A stretch of DNA of 64,000 bases from Apus apus (Eukaryota > Chordata > Aves > Apodiformes > Apodidae): the NCBI RefSeq assembly GCF_020740795.1, contig NC_067312.1:8822748-8886747 (forward strand), written 5' to 3'. The notes below the pieces were generated by a model. That model was not told the DNA's origin and made no database searches. It was given only the letters and a program-made list of their open reading frames with translations. Within the stretch, counting starts at the first letter, position 1. The number at the start of each line of letters is the position of its first letter. Shown piece by piece: positions 25,311-37,400 of this stretch. A program made the translations under genes and the position numbers.

Positions 25311-26149
25311 ACCCCTAAGATCTCTGTGGAAGTAATTTCCTCACTGATTTCCACAGTTTTCCTGCTGCTCCTTGTACATTTTTCTCTTGCTTCTCCTCCC
25401 TTTTCTTGCCCTCTTAACAAAGCAGACTACTCAGCCAGCAGAACAAGAAAACGTATTCTCCACCTACTATACTTGGGTCAGGGCACCAACTACATCCTTG
25501 GGACTTTAACCAGAAACCTATGCCTTAGGAGGCTCAGGGACTAGAAAAAGAGGGACATTGAACAGCAGATGGACATACTGGAAGGAACTATAATGTTCCA
25601 CTGACAGCAGGATAGACCATGAAGGGCCTTTCCACAGTAGTCATTTTCTGGTACAGTAATGCTGCTGCCCTCTTTTAAACTCCCTCAAGCAGCTTTTAAA
25701 ATCCAGCTGGGATGCAAGAAAAGGCTATTATCTAATCTGTGATTAAGACTGGGCCTTCATGAAACAGCTCAGAGTAACTGGAGGCTTATCTTCCCATTCA
25801 CTCTCCTTGTATTTCATTGCTGTAAGAGGACAGCACTGCCAGTGCCGTGTGCTAGACAGCCTGCACTGATTCTCTCATCAGAGATGCACCATGGGCCTCA
25901 CCGCTGGCTCATGTGAGCTCCTTGCAGAGTACCAAAATGTTGCACAGGAGCCAGCACGAGGGCAGCAAGTAGCAGTGATACCTCAAGGATCAGTACAGCA
26001 ACTCACTGCCACTAAGATAAGCAGGGTTGCCTAAAGAGACTTGTCAGAAAAGCTGAACTGGCCCACGAAGTGGTGTTTTGGAGCAAATGGCTTAGAACTT
26101 GCCCGGACTGGCTCAATTCTACCTTACCCTCGCTGCAATTTTACTGTGC

Positions 26150-26480
26150 AAAATGAGTGGTTTTGCCTCATATTTTTAGGAACACATGCCGGTGGCTACT
26201 GCTACAATAAAATATGAACACCGCATTGTGGAGAAAATGACCATTAATCCTGTAATCTGCAGTCATTTTTACCAATTCGGCACTTTTCTTTAAATAACCA
26301 AGTACATGCAGTAGATGGAAATGCATTTAAATAAACTGAAATAGATACAGCATGAATAATTAAAGCCGGCAGGGAAATGTGCATTGCGAGCCGCTAGTGG
26401 AAATAATTACTGATTTGTCTTATTTACAATGGAGCCTGGATACAGGATCAAAAATAGTGCAAGTTAGTGAAAATGTCTTA
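26150..26480. promoter_or_regulatory. Candidate conserved non-coding element next to the gene end
   Basis: Repeat-free, with even word content and homeodomain-like cores: AATAATTAAAGCCGG, GCATTGCGAGCCGC and AAATAATTACTGATTTG. Of all blocks here it looks most like a deeply conserved enhancer, or possibly part of a longer 3' UTR. No frame stays open across it. Confidence 0.35.
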
Positions 26481-26824
26481 AGAATGTTCTCATACTACCA
26501 CTACTATATATTTCATCTTGAAAAGTACATCAAATAGGTTTTGGAACACTACAATGTCAGACTGCGTTCTGGTATTTCAGGATTAGGTTACCCAGCACGT
26601 AAAGAGGAATGTGTTTCAAACGGATGCGTAGTACATAAACCTGCAACATCATCTGTTAATGTTATTAGACACTGGATAGTTGAGCTTATCCCCTAAAATA
26701 TCCCCTAAAAACTCAGTGTGTTAAAGATCAGAATGCTGAAGGAAAAAGTAGATAATAAAATCACTGAAAAAAAGTACTAAAGTGCTTGTACCTTTATAAT
26801 ATGCCAGGTTTTAAAACAGACTTG

Positions 26825-26830
26825 TTTAAT
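26825..26830 (-). terminator. Candidate poly(A) signal ATTAAA
   Basis: ATTAAA is the commonest variant of AATAAA in vertebrates. It lies 406-411 nt past the stop codon of exon C. No strong downstream GT-rich element was confirmed, so this is tentative. Confidence 0.28.
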
Positions 26831-27235
26831 TAGAAAGTAATCTAATTTGAACGTGCTGGTTCTTGAGTGTTAGGCAGTTCTTGCAAACTGCTTTAGAGCT
26901 AGAAATCGATAATGAAATATACTTCCGTTATGAGGCTGGCAAAACTGTGGCTTCAATCTATTAGAAAATGTTGTAGATTAAAAAAAATTCTATTTTGGAA
27001 TGATTACTTGGCACATGAAAGCTTTAGAAAAAAACGTTAATGCTTTCTGATTGGTATACCCCAACAATGTTCCTGCACCATGATTACTGAACCCAAAATG
27101 AAACTGGATGCTAATTAGCTTTGTTTTAGAAGAGGAAAGACAAGCAGTTGTCAGTCAAATAATTTAAAAATGGCACAACTCAGCAATAAAAGGTCCTAAA
27201 AATGCTACAGAAGGGCTGTAGAGCAATGAGGCACG
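26825..27235 (-). other. Probable 3' untranslated region of the - strand gene
   Basis: Sequence following the TAA stop of exon C. The best poly(A) signal seen on the - strand is an ATTAAA hexamer at 26830-26825, giving a UTR of about 410 nt. No canonical AATAAA was found on this strand within about 1.2 kb, so the real end may be further left. The segment is AT-rich and holds no recognisable repeat. Confidence 0.35.
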
Positions 27236-27434
27236 TTAAATGAAGAAAATCTCCTCAAGGAGCTGGCTCTCCTCTAGTTCATCTGCTCTGTCTCTGGAGC
27301 TGCGAGGGGTCTGGTTCCAAGATGAAGGCTTGTGGCTTACACGATGAGGCAAGTGCATGTTGTTCTTGTCGTAAGATCCTGGGGCAGATATCAGACTCAT
27401 ACCTTCAACCAGATCAAGAAGACAGGCATGATAC
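27236..27434 (-). CDS. Terminal coding exon C with stop codon (same gene)
   Basis: The acceptor is TTGGTGTGTTTCTGTAG|GT. The first base completes an Arg codon (CG+G) from exon B, followed by 65 codons and a TAA stop at 27238-27236. The peptide starts YHACLLDLVEGMSL, passes a His/Ser/Arg-rich middle (NMHLPHRVSHKPSSWNQ) and ends DELEESQLLEEIFFI, an acidic-hydrophobic peptide that could be a short linear binding motif or amphipathic helix. The final residues look selected rather than random, because Leu/Ile alternate with Glu. With exons A and B the visible tail is 163 residues. Function, partners and cell location are unknown to me. The frame is also open for six codons upstream of the acceptor, but that part lies across the splice site and is not counted. 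Confidence 0.66.
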
Positions 27435-29271
27435 CTACAGAAACACACCAAGAAAAGAGAGTTCCATTAAGCATGACAGCATCACACAAGAATTTAGTCC
27501 ATTCCTCCTGCCTTCATAATTCAGACTAGACCTAGATTTGCCTGATGGTGGCCAGCAGCACAGAAAAAAATTTACTGTATAGGTTCCTATGAAGAATACC
27601 AACACTGAGGCAGTGAAAAAGAGGTGAGCAAAGCATGGGTGCTCAGGTTATTTTAAGCATTTCCATCAGCTTTTCCTATTTGAGGTGTGTAATGTCTTGG
27701 TCACACTCCAGAGACTGATGGCAGACCTCAGAGATATGACAGTCAAATACACCCAGCAGGTACAAGGCAGACAGACCTACACTGGTAATGGTAAAGTGAC
27801 TTATACACATGCTGCACTTTTTTGAATAGACCTCTACACTTGATTTAGTTTTCCAGGGATTTGAAAATAGCAGGTGACTTTATTATTATTTCCACAATCT
27901 ACACGTGCTTCCTGTAAGTCTGTCTGGTGGAAGCACTGAAGGAATATAATACAATCTAAGCAAGGCAATATGAAATCAACACTTCAGGCACCAAGACAGA
28001 AGGCAAAGGTGCTCAGCATTACTCAGGCTGTCCTTTAAGTGTGAGTACAGATGGGGGGGAAGGTTGGAATGACAATGTTAGCTGGTAACACACACTGAAT
28101 AATGGCAGTTACTTCAGAAAGAGGCTGCCTATTAATATTCACATGAGACAAGACCTGATCTAAATACCAGCACAGGATTGATCATTACAATATATTTTAT
28201 CCTGTCCAATTTTAAATGTCTTAAACAATACCATTTCCCCTGCTTCCCCGAGGAGGCTGTTCTCCAGTCTAAGAGATATCACTCAGGAGTTTTATCCCAA
28301 AGTCCTCTTTGTTCCATGCTGGTTTTAGCACCAATCTGTCTCAGGTTCCCAACACTGAAATAATTCACACATTCAATTACTTATATGCACAGAACATTAC
28401 TTCCAGCATCCAACCTAAGGCATCAAGGTACCTGGTTGGTTTGCATAGGATCCTTCTCTTGTAAGCAGAAGTTCATCCATAGTGTGAGGAAACATCTCAA
28501 GCTGTTTCCCGCTTTGAGTCCTGGTGGAAAAATCTCTTTTTTTCCTTTCAGAACAGTGGGAGCCTAGGAAGACTAAGCAACTAAGTCAAACAGCTGAGGT
28601 AGGTTCCTCAACTCAGAGACGTTGAAAAACTGTTAAACTGAAATAATCACAGCAGTTTGTTGATCTGAGATTAGCAACGGCCAATATATTTCCCAGAGGC
28701 AGCATAGCACTTGTACTGTGCAATAGCATCACGCAGCAGCAGCAGCAGTAGGTTAAAGGACTTCCTTCCCCTAAACTAGCAATGACATGCAATATATCCT
28801 TCATTAACTCCAGGGGTGAGTGTAATGTCCCACCCATCATCAGGAAACTGACGATGATGAGTTAACTCCTACTTATGACCAGGTAACTCATAGTTCTGTC
28901 TGAGACACAGAAATGCTTCCTCAGAAAAAAGGAGATAACTATAGTACTGATGGATTAATACTGATGCCATTGGCAACCACTGGAGTTACATTATGATTGC
29001 TTGGAAAAGTAATCCCTTTTATTTCCTTCAATTTTCATTGTTTCCTCCGATCTGATGGTCGCTATTGTTTCTAACACAGTTACTGCCTCAGGAGCTCTCT
29101 CCTCTATTTGACTACCTATAGGTTGCTTCCATTGTCCTTTGGATGTCCTAGTTTGCATTCCACTCCATCTCAGCCCCATTTTGCAAATTTCTTTTTTCAC
29201 ATTTTAAGGTTGTCTATGTCTCTTTCTATTATCTGTTTAAATCATATCTAGTAGCCAAAATTAATTACTCA

Positions 29272-29336
29272 AAAAAACCAAACCAAATAAAAAAAAAAAT
29301 CCAACACAAACAAAGTTCCCTAACAACAACAAAAAA
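29272..29336 (+). repeat. A/C-rich low-complexity tract
   Basis: Interrupted CAAACCAAATAAAAAAAAA and AACAACAACAAAAAAC sequence in the last intron. Confidence 0.8.
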
Positions 29337-30343
29337 CCAGTTTTAGTTCTCTTTCAGTTGGACTGTCTAAATGGCTAGCCCTACTCAAATGTAATGCCTT
29401 ACAGTTACCCTAACAAAAAATTTCAGAAGGACACGGGAGTTCAGGGCAGCCAAGCAAGACCATTTTAGAGGGGTTTGTTGTTTTTATTAGCATTCAGAAA
29501 CTAGCCTCTAAAAACCAAGGCTCCTTAAAGATAGCTCAACACAAGATGGAATATGCTGCAGTAATAGCGAGAAATAGCACATAGCTATATCAGACTTTTC
29601 CTGTAGAGAAAGTTTTTGGACAAGACTCCATATAGATATACACAGATGCTTTGAACCCCAAAGAAACCCAGTTAACGTATACACTGGTTTCATTAGCCAC
29701 ACCTAAAACTTCTTTTTAGATTAATCTAGTCTAGCATACAAATGCTTATCTCCCTTGACTGTAGTGCTATCATAAAATTTCAATTTCTTCAGCAGCCACA
29801 TTCAATCACAGATTAGGTATGGGGAAACCAAACCAGCCAGTGCATTTATAGCAAACGTGCAGGCCCTAGATTTCAGCAGTACCTTCGAGTTCATTTCTTC
29901 TGCAAGTTTATCTAAGTTTTACAGCATTTCTGCTATCAGGAAGGCTAAATGATTTGGCAGATTACAAGCACAGCAAATAGCGAAGATTATGTAAAAGACC
30001 AGGTGTTGTAAATCAGCCTATTTGAAACCACAGTTATATATGCAATAAAGTGAATGAACTCTGCTAACAGAGCACTATCTGATAAAGAGAATGCTCCTTG
30101 CAGGTATTTGGTGTTTAATCCCATGATAATGGTTTGCCCCGGTTTGTCTAGGCAACATCAGACAGCATCTGGCTGGAGGCTACAATGGTTTGAAGCTCAC
30201 AGACACTTTTCTCACCGTTTATTTGTATCCAAATATTTAAAGAGACACAGTCAGAATACTCAAATCCTGAAATGCAACTTTCTCTAAAACCAGGATATGT
30301 ATTCCTTGCACAATCTGAAAAAATGTGCAAGTAAAACCAGGCA

Positions 30344-30410
30344 TAATAATAATGATATTAGTAGTAGTAGTAGTTGTATAGTAGTAGTAGTATTACTATT
30401 GTTATTGTTA
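30344..30410 (+). repeat. Compound trinucleotide microsatellite (AAT)n/(TAG)n/(TTA)n
   Basis: AATAATAATGATATTA, then GTAGTAGTAGTAGTTG and a second GTAGTAGTAGTA run, then TTATTGTTA. A TTA-rich end follows a TAG core, which allows partial self-pairing. Confidence 0.85.
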
Positions 30411-32228
30411 CAACACTTAATGGCTTCAGTAAAGCAAAAGCTGCAGGATTAGGCATTCAAGAGTAAGAGCATTTCAACCAGGAAAACTGATCAGGAAAAC
30501 TTGGCTTGTGAATACTGACTGCTCTTTTAATGCAAATTAACAGTGGAGAATACCCTTGTATCGTTCATGCTTCCCAAAGAGAAAAAAATTCCCAAATGTT
30601 CTGTAGAAGTACCAGCACTGTACATTAAGCCACATACAGAAATGCTTCATGTCTAGATGTTCAACCAAGGAACCATATGTCCCATCAGTGCTAGATGCTT
30701 ACACACATTTTCTTTGATGGGTTTTGCCCTCTCAATTGAAGGAAAACGAGGTGAGGAAACTGTCCCTTTAAGGATGATGATAATTCAGTCTGCCTTCACC
30801 TTTTTAGTACATTTGCCACTGTGTTGGAACGTCAATGAGAACCTCCAGAACGGACTGGAAAACAATCACTTTTCTAAGCCTGGTTTTGACAGTTCCTCAA
30901 TGTATGTTTTTTCAACGAACTTTCATGAGCTTGAAAGTCTGCAAGTTTCATCATGGGACAAGAACATTTGTAAAGTCTACTCTACTAATTTGGATTAGAA
31001 GTCCAACTATTTAGACAGGTGAAGTTTGGTGAAAGTAATTTTTAGCATGAAGTCTCAAAAAATTCCATTGGGAGAGGAAATACAAAGAATTAGTGTACAA
31101 AGCATGAGGAAGCAGGGCCACAAGCAAGAGGACTGAGATAGGAGTAGAGAAAACAGAACAAAGAAAGCTTTGAGGCTCTTTCCTCAAGGAAGAAATTTGA
31201 CACCTGTACTTAATGTAGGAAGTAAAACTACAAATATGGCTCAGAGAGAAGCATAGACATGCCAAACTATCTGAGAGATAGGTACCAACAGGATCAAGCC
31301 AGTATCGAGGCAGGTGCAGACCTGTGACCTGGGTGGCTATATTTATCCTGGTCAAGTCATTGCACAGTGCTGTGACAGTATTCCCTTACTCTCCTCTGTA
31401 CACTGAACACATATTGCTGGAGATTTGGCTTCTCAGCCACTAAAGCACTTTTGGAAATTTTATTACAAACTTCCAGCATTGGGTCCTAATTAAATATCTA
31501 GTAGCGTTTCTAAACTCTTCATGTAAATGAGTTTTGTAGTCCATCATTAAGGTAACAGGAAACATCAGAAAGCATTAGGGTTCAGAACAGCTCATTACAT
31601 GTTCACTTTTTAAAGAGGAAAACAGCACGAAAAATAAACACAGGTTGCTTCCTTCCACAGTATTTCTGAGTCACTGTCTGTGCAGCAGGAATACAACTCT
31701 CTGAACATCTACAGGTACATCTTACTTTGCACTGTGTTTCCGAATGGACTGGAAAGGAAGGCTCTTGCATTTTAATGACAAACACACAAATCTGGCTGCT
31801 ACTCTGGGAACTGTAAAACCACTTATTCCCAGGATGGTTTCTGAGAAATCACCTGAAACCACTTGGCATTCTGTCTAATAAGACCTGCTGGGCCATCAGG
31901 GCTCAGACAGTCCCACAATGTACAGCACCTAAAAAATGGTCAGATTATGTAAAAGTGAGGCACACAACTCATTACTGTGCAGGATATTAGAGAAAATGGT
32001 GCTCTTGAAGGTAAGCACAGAACATCCTCACATCAATTGGCTGAAAGTGATGTTTGTTCAGTTATTTTTTTTAGACATTTGGGATATATAATTGAATTTT
32101 CATGTTTGTCTACTTCCCATTGTTGGTAAAATATATTTCTTACACGTTGTCCAATTTTCAAATTGCACTATTGTATTTTCACATTGCACAATCCCATTCA
32201 ATGAATAACACCATTTGTTCCTTCCTGG

Positions 32229-32263
32229 AAAAAAAACAAAACAAAACAAAACAAAACAGCACA
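32229..32263 (+). repeat. (AAAAC)n microsatellite
   Basis: Seven A residues followed by about five AAAAC units, in the last intron. Confidence 0.9.
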
Positions 32264-32699
32264 ACCCCAAACAACTTGGATATTTGGAGGAGCTGGAATT
32301 TCCCCATGAGGAAAAATATCTAAACTTATTAGAGTCATAAATACTCTGGCAGTGAGATATATCTATATTTCTTTAAACAAGCAGTGACAGATACTATTTG
32401 ATCACTATGTTCAGAGGTATCTTTTCCTTTACAGTCTCTGAAAATTTATTCTTGAGCTGTAAGTTTGTACAAGACACACAGAATGTCTCTTCCACAAGGT
32501 GATGGCATTTCAATAAAGCACACGGGCAATACGGATTTGGAGATTAGTAGCTACATAGGCTTACTTTACTCAACTGTATATACTAGAAGAAATAAAAAGT
32601 TTTTTATTCTACTACTTATATTTTCAACATAAAGTTCAAAATTATTTACTAATGTTACATGAATTTTCTTTGAATTACAGTACAGTATTGTGCCTAAGT

Positions 32700-32890
32700 A
32701 CAAAGCCTAACACTGTTTTGTATTCATAAACACCACCTGCCTCCAAGCATTTTACAAATCTTAAATACAGCTAAAAACACATTCAAGGCCTAGGGAACAG
32801 ACCCATTTTACAGAAAAGGAAACTGAGACCATTGTTATCATAAAGCAAGTATCAAATCTGTATTTGACTGGAACAAGCGGGGCAAACCAA
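32700..32890 (-). repeat. Ancient MIR/L3-like element
   Basis: The + strand holds CCAAGCATTTTACAAATC and then CCCATTTTACAGAAAAGG with AAACTGAGACC. This is close to the reverse complement of the MIR core/tail ('CCCATTTTACAGATGAGGAAACTGAGG'). Such remnants predate the bird-mammal split. Orientation follows MIR. Confidence 0.55.
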
Positions 32891-33239
32891 AGCAGAGAAA
32901 ACACAGATGCAGGTAAGAAGTGGCCTTAGCAGTTGAACTACTTACCCCAAGCCTGAAAACATCACGCTAGTGACACAACCTAAGGTTATCTGGAAAAACT
33001 GTCTGTGCTGACTGATCACCCAAGCTAAACCAGGCTCTGTGGGTGAAGGGCAGAGCTCCACCCAAATTAAAGAGTCCCAGCTATTTTCCACACTTATTTC
33101 TGTATCCACAATGGTTGCATTAGGGATGCTGGAAGTATGTCCCTGGCTTATCCTTTCAACATCCATGTACCAATCTGTTGTCCACAAATCTACCTAATTT
33201 TCTTTTTCAACCTGCTGCTTCCACAATGTCCTGTGACAG

Positions 33240-33980
33240 GAAGCTCAGGAAATTAATTATGATCAGAAGGCATTTTTTTTTTCATTGTTTTAATCTGATA
33301 TCTTGCTAATGTCAACAAGTGCTTTTTAAGGGCTGACTGCAGCTAGTCTCCCTCACATGGTGGGATCTGATGAACAACAGCTGCACTCCCAGCTTACCCA
33401 CCACCTTCTCAACTTTGCAAACCCTGATCATTTTCTCATTCAGTCTTTTCCTACCCAAAGTTACAGCTTTCTGTTTTTTTCTTGTATGGCAGCTGCTTCA
33501 TTCCTTTGATCATTTTAATTGTCCTGTGTACTTTTTCTAGTTTCCACTATGACTCTCTCGAGAGACCAAAAGTACACAGGAATCAAATGTGGGTAACACC
33601 AAGGCCTGTGTATGCACATGCTTTTGTGAAGCTCTGGGAAGCTTTTGACTTCACAAATCATCACCACAAGCTCCAAGTTCAGTATCACGTAGGCATCACG
33701 TTGATGATTCTTCCCTAGGCAAATTACCTTTTTCTCCACTCACTTTTCATGCCTTTTTGGAGTTTCTTGCTAAGGACTTGGCATTTCACTATCTGAAAGA
33801 TCTTACTATCATCCACAAACTTACTACGTCACCCAGGAGATTTTACTGTTCACTTTTTTTGCTGCAGGTCACTGATGAAGAACCAGGCCAGTGGGTTTCT
33901 GAGGGACCTCAATGCTGATTCATCTTCATCATGAAAAATGAACCTAATACCTTTTGACTGTTGTCATTTAATCAGCAGTA
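33240..33980 (-). mobile_element. Ancient CR1/L3-like remnant, antisense
   Basis: In + strand order: TTCCTTTGATCATTTTAATT, GTACTTTTTCTAGTTTCC, later ATCATCCACAAACTTACTA and GAAGAACCAGGCCAGTGGG with TCTGAGGGACCTCAATG. This mirrors the antisense reverse-transcriptase-end region of old CR1/L3 LINEs. A young CR1 abuts it at 33981. Confidence 0.5.
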
Positions 33981-34597
33981 AATCATAGAATCATAGAATC
34001 ATAGGGGTTGGAAGGGACCTCGAAAGATCATCTAGTCCAACCCCCCTGCCAGAGCAGAGTCACCTAGAGTACATCACACAGGAAGGCGTCCAGGCAGGTT
34101 TTGAATGTCTCCAGAGAAGGAGACTCCACAACCTCTCTGGGCAGCCTGTTCCAGTGCTCTGTCACTCTCACAGTAAAAAAAAATTTTTCTGATATTCACC
34201 TTAAACCTCCTATGCTCCAATTTGTATCCATTACTCCTTGTCCTATCACTGGTCATCACTGAAAAAAGCTTAACTCCATCTTCTTGACACTCACCCTTTA
34301 TGTATTTGTAAACATTGATGAGGTCACCCCTCATTCTCCTTTTCTCCAAACTAATGAGACCCAGCTCCCTCAGCCTTTCCTCATAAGGGAGATGTTCCAC
34401 TCATCTTTTTAATCATCTTTGTGGCTCTGCGCTGGACTCTTTCAAGCACTTCCCTGTCCTTCTTGAACTGAGGGGCCCAGAAGTGGACACAATACTCCAG
34501 ATGCGGCCTCACCAATGCAGAATAGAGGGGGAGGAGAACCTCTCTTGACCTACTAACCACACCCTTTCTAATACACCCCAGGATGCCATCCATAGAA
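33981..34597 (-). mobile_element. CR1 LINE, 5'-truncated, young-looking
   Basis: Begins on the + strand with three near-copies of AATCATAGA (the 3' end microsatellite), then GGGGTTGGAAGGGACCTCG, CATCTAGTCCAACCCCC, GGCAGCCTGTTCCAGTGC, TGAGGTCACCCCTCATTC and CAATACTCCAGATGCGGCC. It ends near GATGCCATCCATAGAAGG. The antisense frame still shows long stretches of the reverse transcriptase C-terminal region, broken by stops. It is the best preserved transposon in the window. Confidence 0.95.
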
Positions 34598-35335
34598 GGA
34601 CTTTTCCTTCAATTCTGCAGGAACTTGATTTATTTAAAAAACTTTGGTGTGGACTCTTCGCAAGGCCACCTTTGAAAATCCAAATCCATTATATTCACTG
34701 TATCCTTTTGTGTCACCAGACTGTTGGGTTCTATAGGTCTGAACTGTCTCAGATTCTCTGTAAATATATTCTCTACAAGTACAAGCCAGGTTTTAACACA
34801 CCCTTGGGGGATATTCCCATGCACTGACCATGAAGATGTCAAAACCATATAAAAAACACAGAAAAGTGCAACTCTTGAGACTGAAACATCAAGAGAATGA
34901 ACAAGACTAAATCAAGAATTGGGGACAAAGGGATTGTGCCAATTAGCCTGAGATGCCTACTTTACTGTCATGCAGGTTGGGACTCTGAGCAGACACCTGA
35001 TTGTAAGAGAGGAGGAGGTAGCAAATTCAGCAGTGCTATGCAGATATTTAAACCAGCTCCAGGTTGGGACATACTTCTTGTCTGTAATGGGTCTGTATTT
35101 TCCAAAGACATCTCAAAGTTTCTTAATTTTTAAAGAAATAGATAAGACTGCACGATATTTCAAAGCAATTAAAAAAAGATCTGAGTCTTCTATTTAAAAT
35201 ACATTACACAATGTAAAACAGAATATATTTACTCAGTGTCCTCAGCAAGAGCATCCCGGAGTGCTGGAAAACCCACACCCACATAATAGAGTTTGCAGTA
35301 TCAGAGACTTTTAGACAACTCTCCAAGCTGGTATT

Positions 35336-35490
35336 CACAGAATCATAACCTAGAGAAGGATAAGACTTATTAGATCATCCAACCATCTCCCTGCTGATGG
35401 AGAACCATTCCCCACAGTGTGCTTCCTCATATTTGTTGCTAACTATCAGCCTCTCACTATTCTCCTTGGAAAGCCATTCCACAGCCAAAT
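35336..35490 (-). mobile_element. Degraded CR1-type 3' end, antisense
   Basis: TTCACAGAATCATAACCTAG, then ATTAGATCATCCAACCATC, followed by weak similarity (GAAAGCCATTCCACAG). It fits the reverse complement of an old CR1 3' tail. Confidence 0.5.
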
Positions 35491-37314
35491 ATATCTCACA
35501 GTATCATTACCATTATTATTTATTTACAGGCTACAGTACAACTTAAAAGTCTTTGATCAGGATCAGGGAGACCAACTCTACAACCACTTGTAAGAGTAAT
35601 CGTCTCTCCAAAAGAGCACATAGTCTAAATAAGTAAGTCAAAGTCCAGTGGGAAAGATACAACACACACTTAAGAACAGAATAGCATGGGAAGTGCTGCA
35701 AATGTTGCATGAATTTTTGTTTCAGAGTTTGGTAGGAGGAAAAGGTACACATCACAAAAAATAACATGTTTCTGATAGTCAGCTAGAGATGAACAAGGAG
35801 GATTTTCTTCCTCTCAGCTTCATAGTATGAGTTATAGCTAAAGATCTACCACAGTACTCAGAAATCTGTCTCATTTTTGGTGCAAATACTCCGTACATAT
35901 TTGAACAATATTACATTCCTCCCTTCTGCTCCAGTCTCAGTCAACATTTATTTGCACCACATGTATTTTAATCTTCTCTCATAAATCAATACCTCTAGCA
36001 TAGCAACAGATTTTGCCACTCTCCTCCTATCTTTCACAATATCTTTCCAGTAAGCAATCCCCCAGAAATCAGCACCACATTCCCCTGGCAGGGTTACACA
36101 GAAGCAGGGAAATCAGCTCCTTCCAGCACTCACGCGATGCTTGTCTGTGTGGAACCAGCCTTTTTGCTGCTGGTTTGTTGCCCCTCATGTCCCTTTCTCA
36201 TGTGTGTGTATTGATACACCACGCTGCAACACATCCCTGTATGCTGAAAGACACACAACACCTTTGAACTTAATGCCTCATTTTGTAGAGTTACTAACAA
36301 CTATCACTGAATCTTGTTGAAAATGGAATCGGAGATTACAGGAGAATTTGGAGAGAAACCACAGAGATGTGTAACAATGCTACAGCTTTGTTAACCCAAA
36401 TGAGCTGTGCTTGTCAGTGTTTTGGGACAACCCTCTTTCCTCAGTGTGAGAAACAGTAGTAAAGAGCTAAAGAGAACCTGATTTTGAAAGGGACCAAGCA
36501 CTGCTGCTTTGCCCCTGGCTTTTGCATACCAAGCAGAGCCAGTGCAGTAAAGGACACTGGATCCAGCAACAGCATCTCAAAAAAATTATGCCCTAAGGCA
36601 GGGCTGGTAAGAGAATTTTCTTCCTCATTTTTCACCCTGGCTTCACCTATGATAGCATCCAAGTGGTTGTCATTACTGAAATAAGAGTTACTGCTGCTTT
36701 CATTCATCCTTGCTACACAAACAGGCTATTTTCTCTCACCAGGTAGTCAAAGACCAACACCTGCTTTCCTCATCTTTCCATGCTCCTGCCTCAATGCTCC
36801 CATCCTCAGTTATCCTACCTCCTTGCTTCTGGTAACTCAGCCTTTTCTATTATTTCCTCATTGGACTTTTGCTCAGACCCTCCTGCCACGTTACCAACCT
36901 GTTAAATACAACTGTAAGGGCTTCTCATAGTTTCTGTCTGTGTGCTTTTAGTAGCTAAAAGACAACACAACAAAAAAAAAAATCCAGATAATTTCTTTTA
37001 AGGTATGGCTGCAGACAGCTGAATTGGCATAACTGAGGTTGTAACAATTCTGAAAGAGGGAAGGTGAACAAAGAGATGAGTGCAAGAAAGTAAAGAAACC
37101 TTTTAAATCACATCTCCCAGTAACAGAAGAATAATTTAGAATGAAGTTTTGGTATAAAAGAAAGAAACTACAGAACCATGGAACTACCATGGAGTTTAAC
37201 AACCACCTCTGTAATCACTCTGTTTGTATTGTCCTTCCCTCCCCTCCCACACACCCCTTTCTGTCTCATCAAGTCTGATAGCTCTTCAGATCAGAAAATG
37301 AACCTCAGTGTATG

Positions 37315-37400
37315 TGCAGCACCTGGGGCCCTGATTCTGCTGTGATATTACATAATAACTTTGCACTTCAGAGTATGCTTAGCTTTTATTCCCTTTAAGC
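37315..37400. repeat. Possible ancient amniote repeat fragment
   Basis: GGGGCCCTGATTCTGCTG followed by GATATTACATAATAACTTTG resembles old repeats common in turtles and crocodilians. Very weak. Confidence 0.2.

Larger units (their letters stand above)
1..26149. other. 3' flanking / intergenic DNA without a supported gene
   Basis: No open frame in this stretch has plausible paired splice sites, a recognisable domain or codon bias. It holds the CR1 copies, old CR1/L3 remnants, homopolymer tracts, a duplicated segment and candidate conserved blocks listed separately. Stretches 1-574, 1640-2570, 3065-5790, 7060-8700, 8965-10130, 11790-16700, 16995-18300, 18965-20000, 21150-21640, 22965-24460 and 24690-25150 contain nothing else I can support. 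23500-23800 is pyrimidine-rich on the + strand. Confidence 0.45.

Noticed and set aside
28735..28751. Short CAG repeat (about five units)
   Set aside because: Too short to be unusual and not in a supported coding exon.
34074..34593. - strand frames resembling reverse transcriptase C-terminus
   Set aside because: Real homology, but part of the 5'-truncated CR1 at 33981-34597; broken by stops and not a functional gene.
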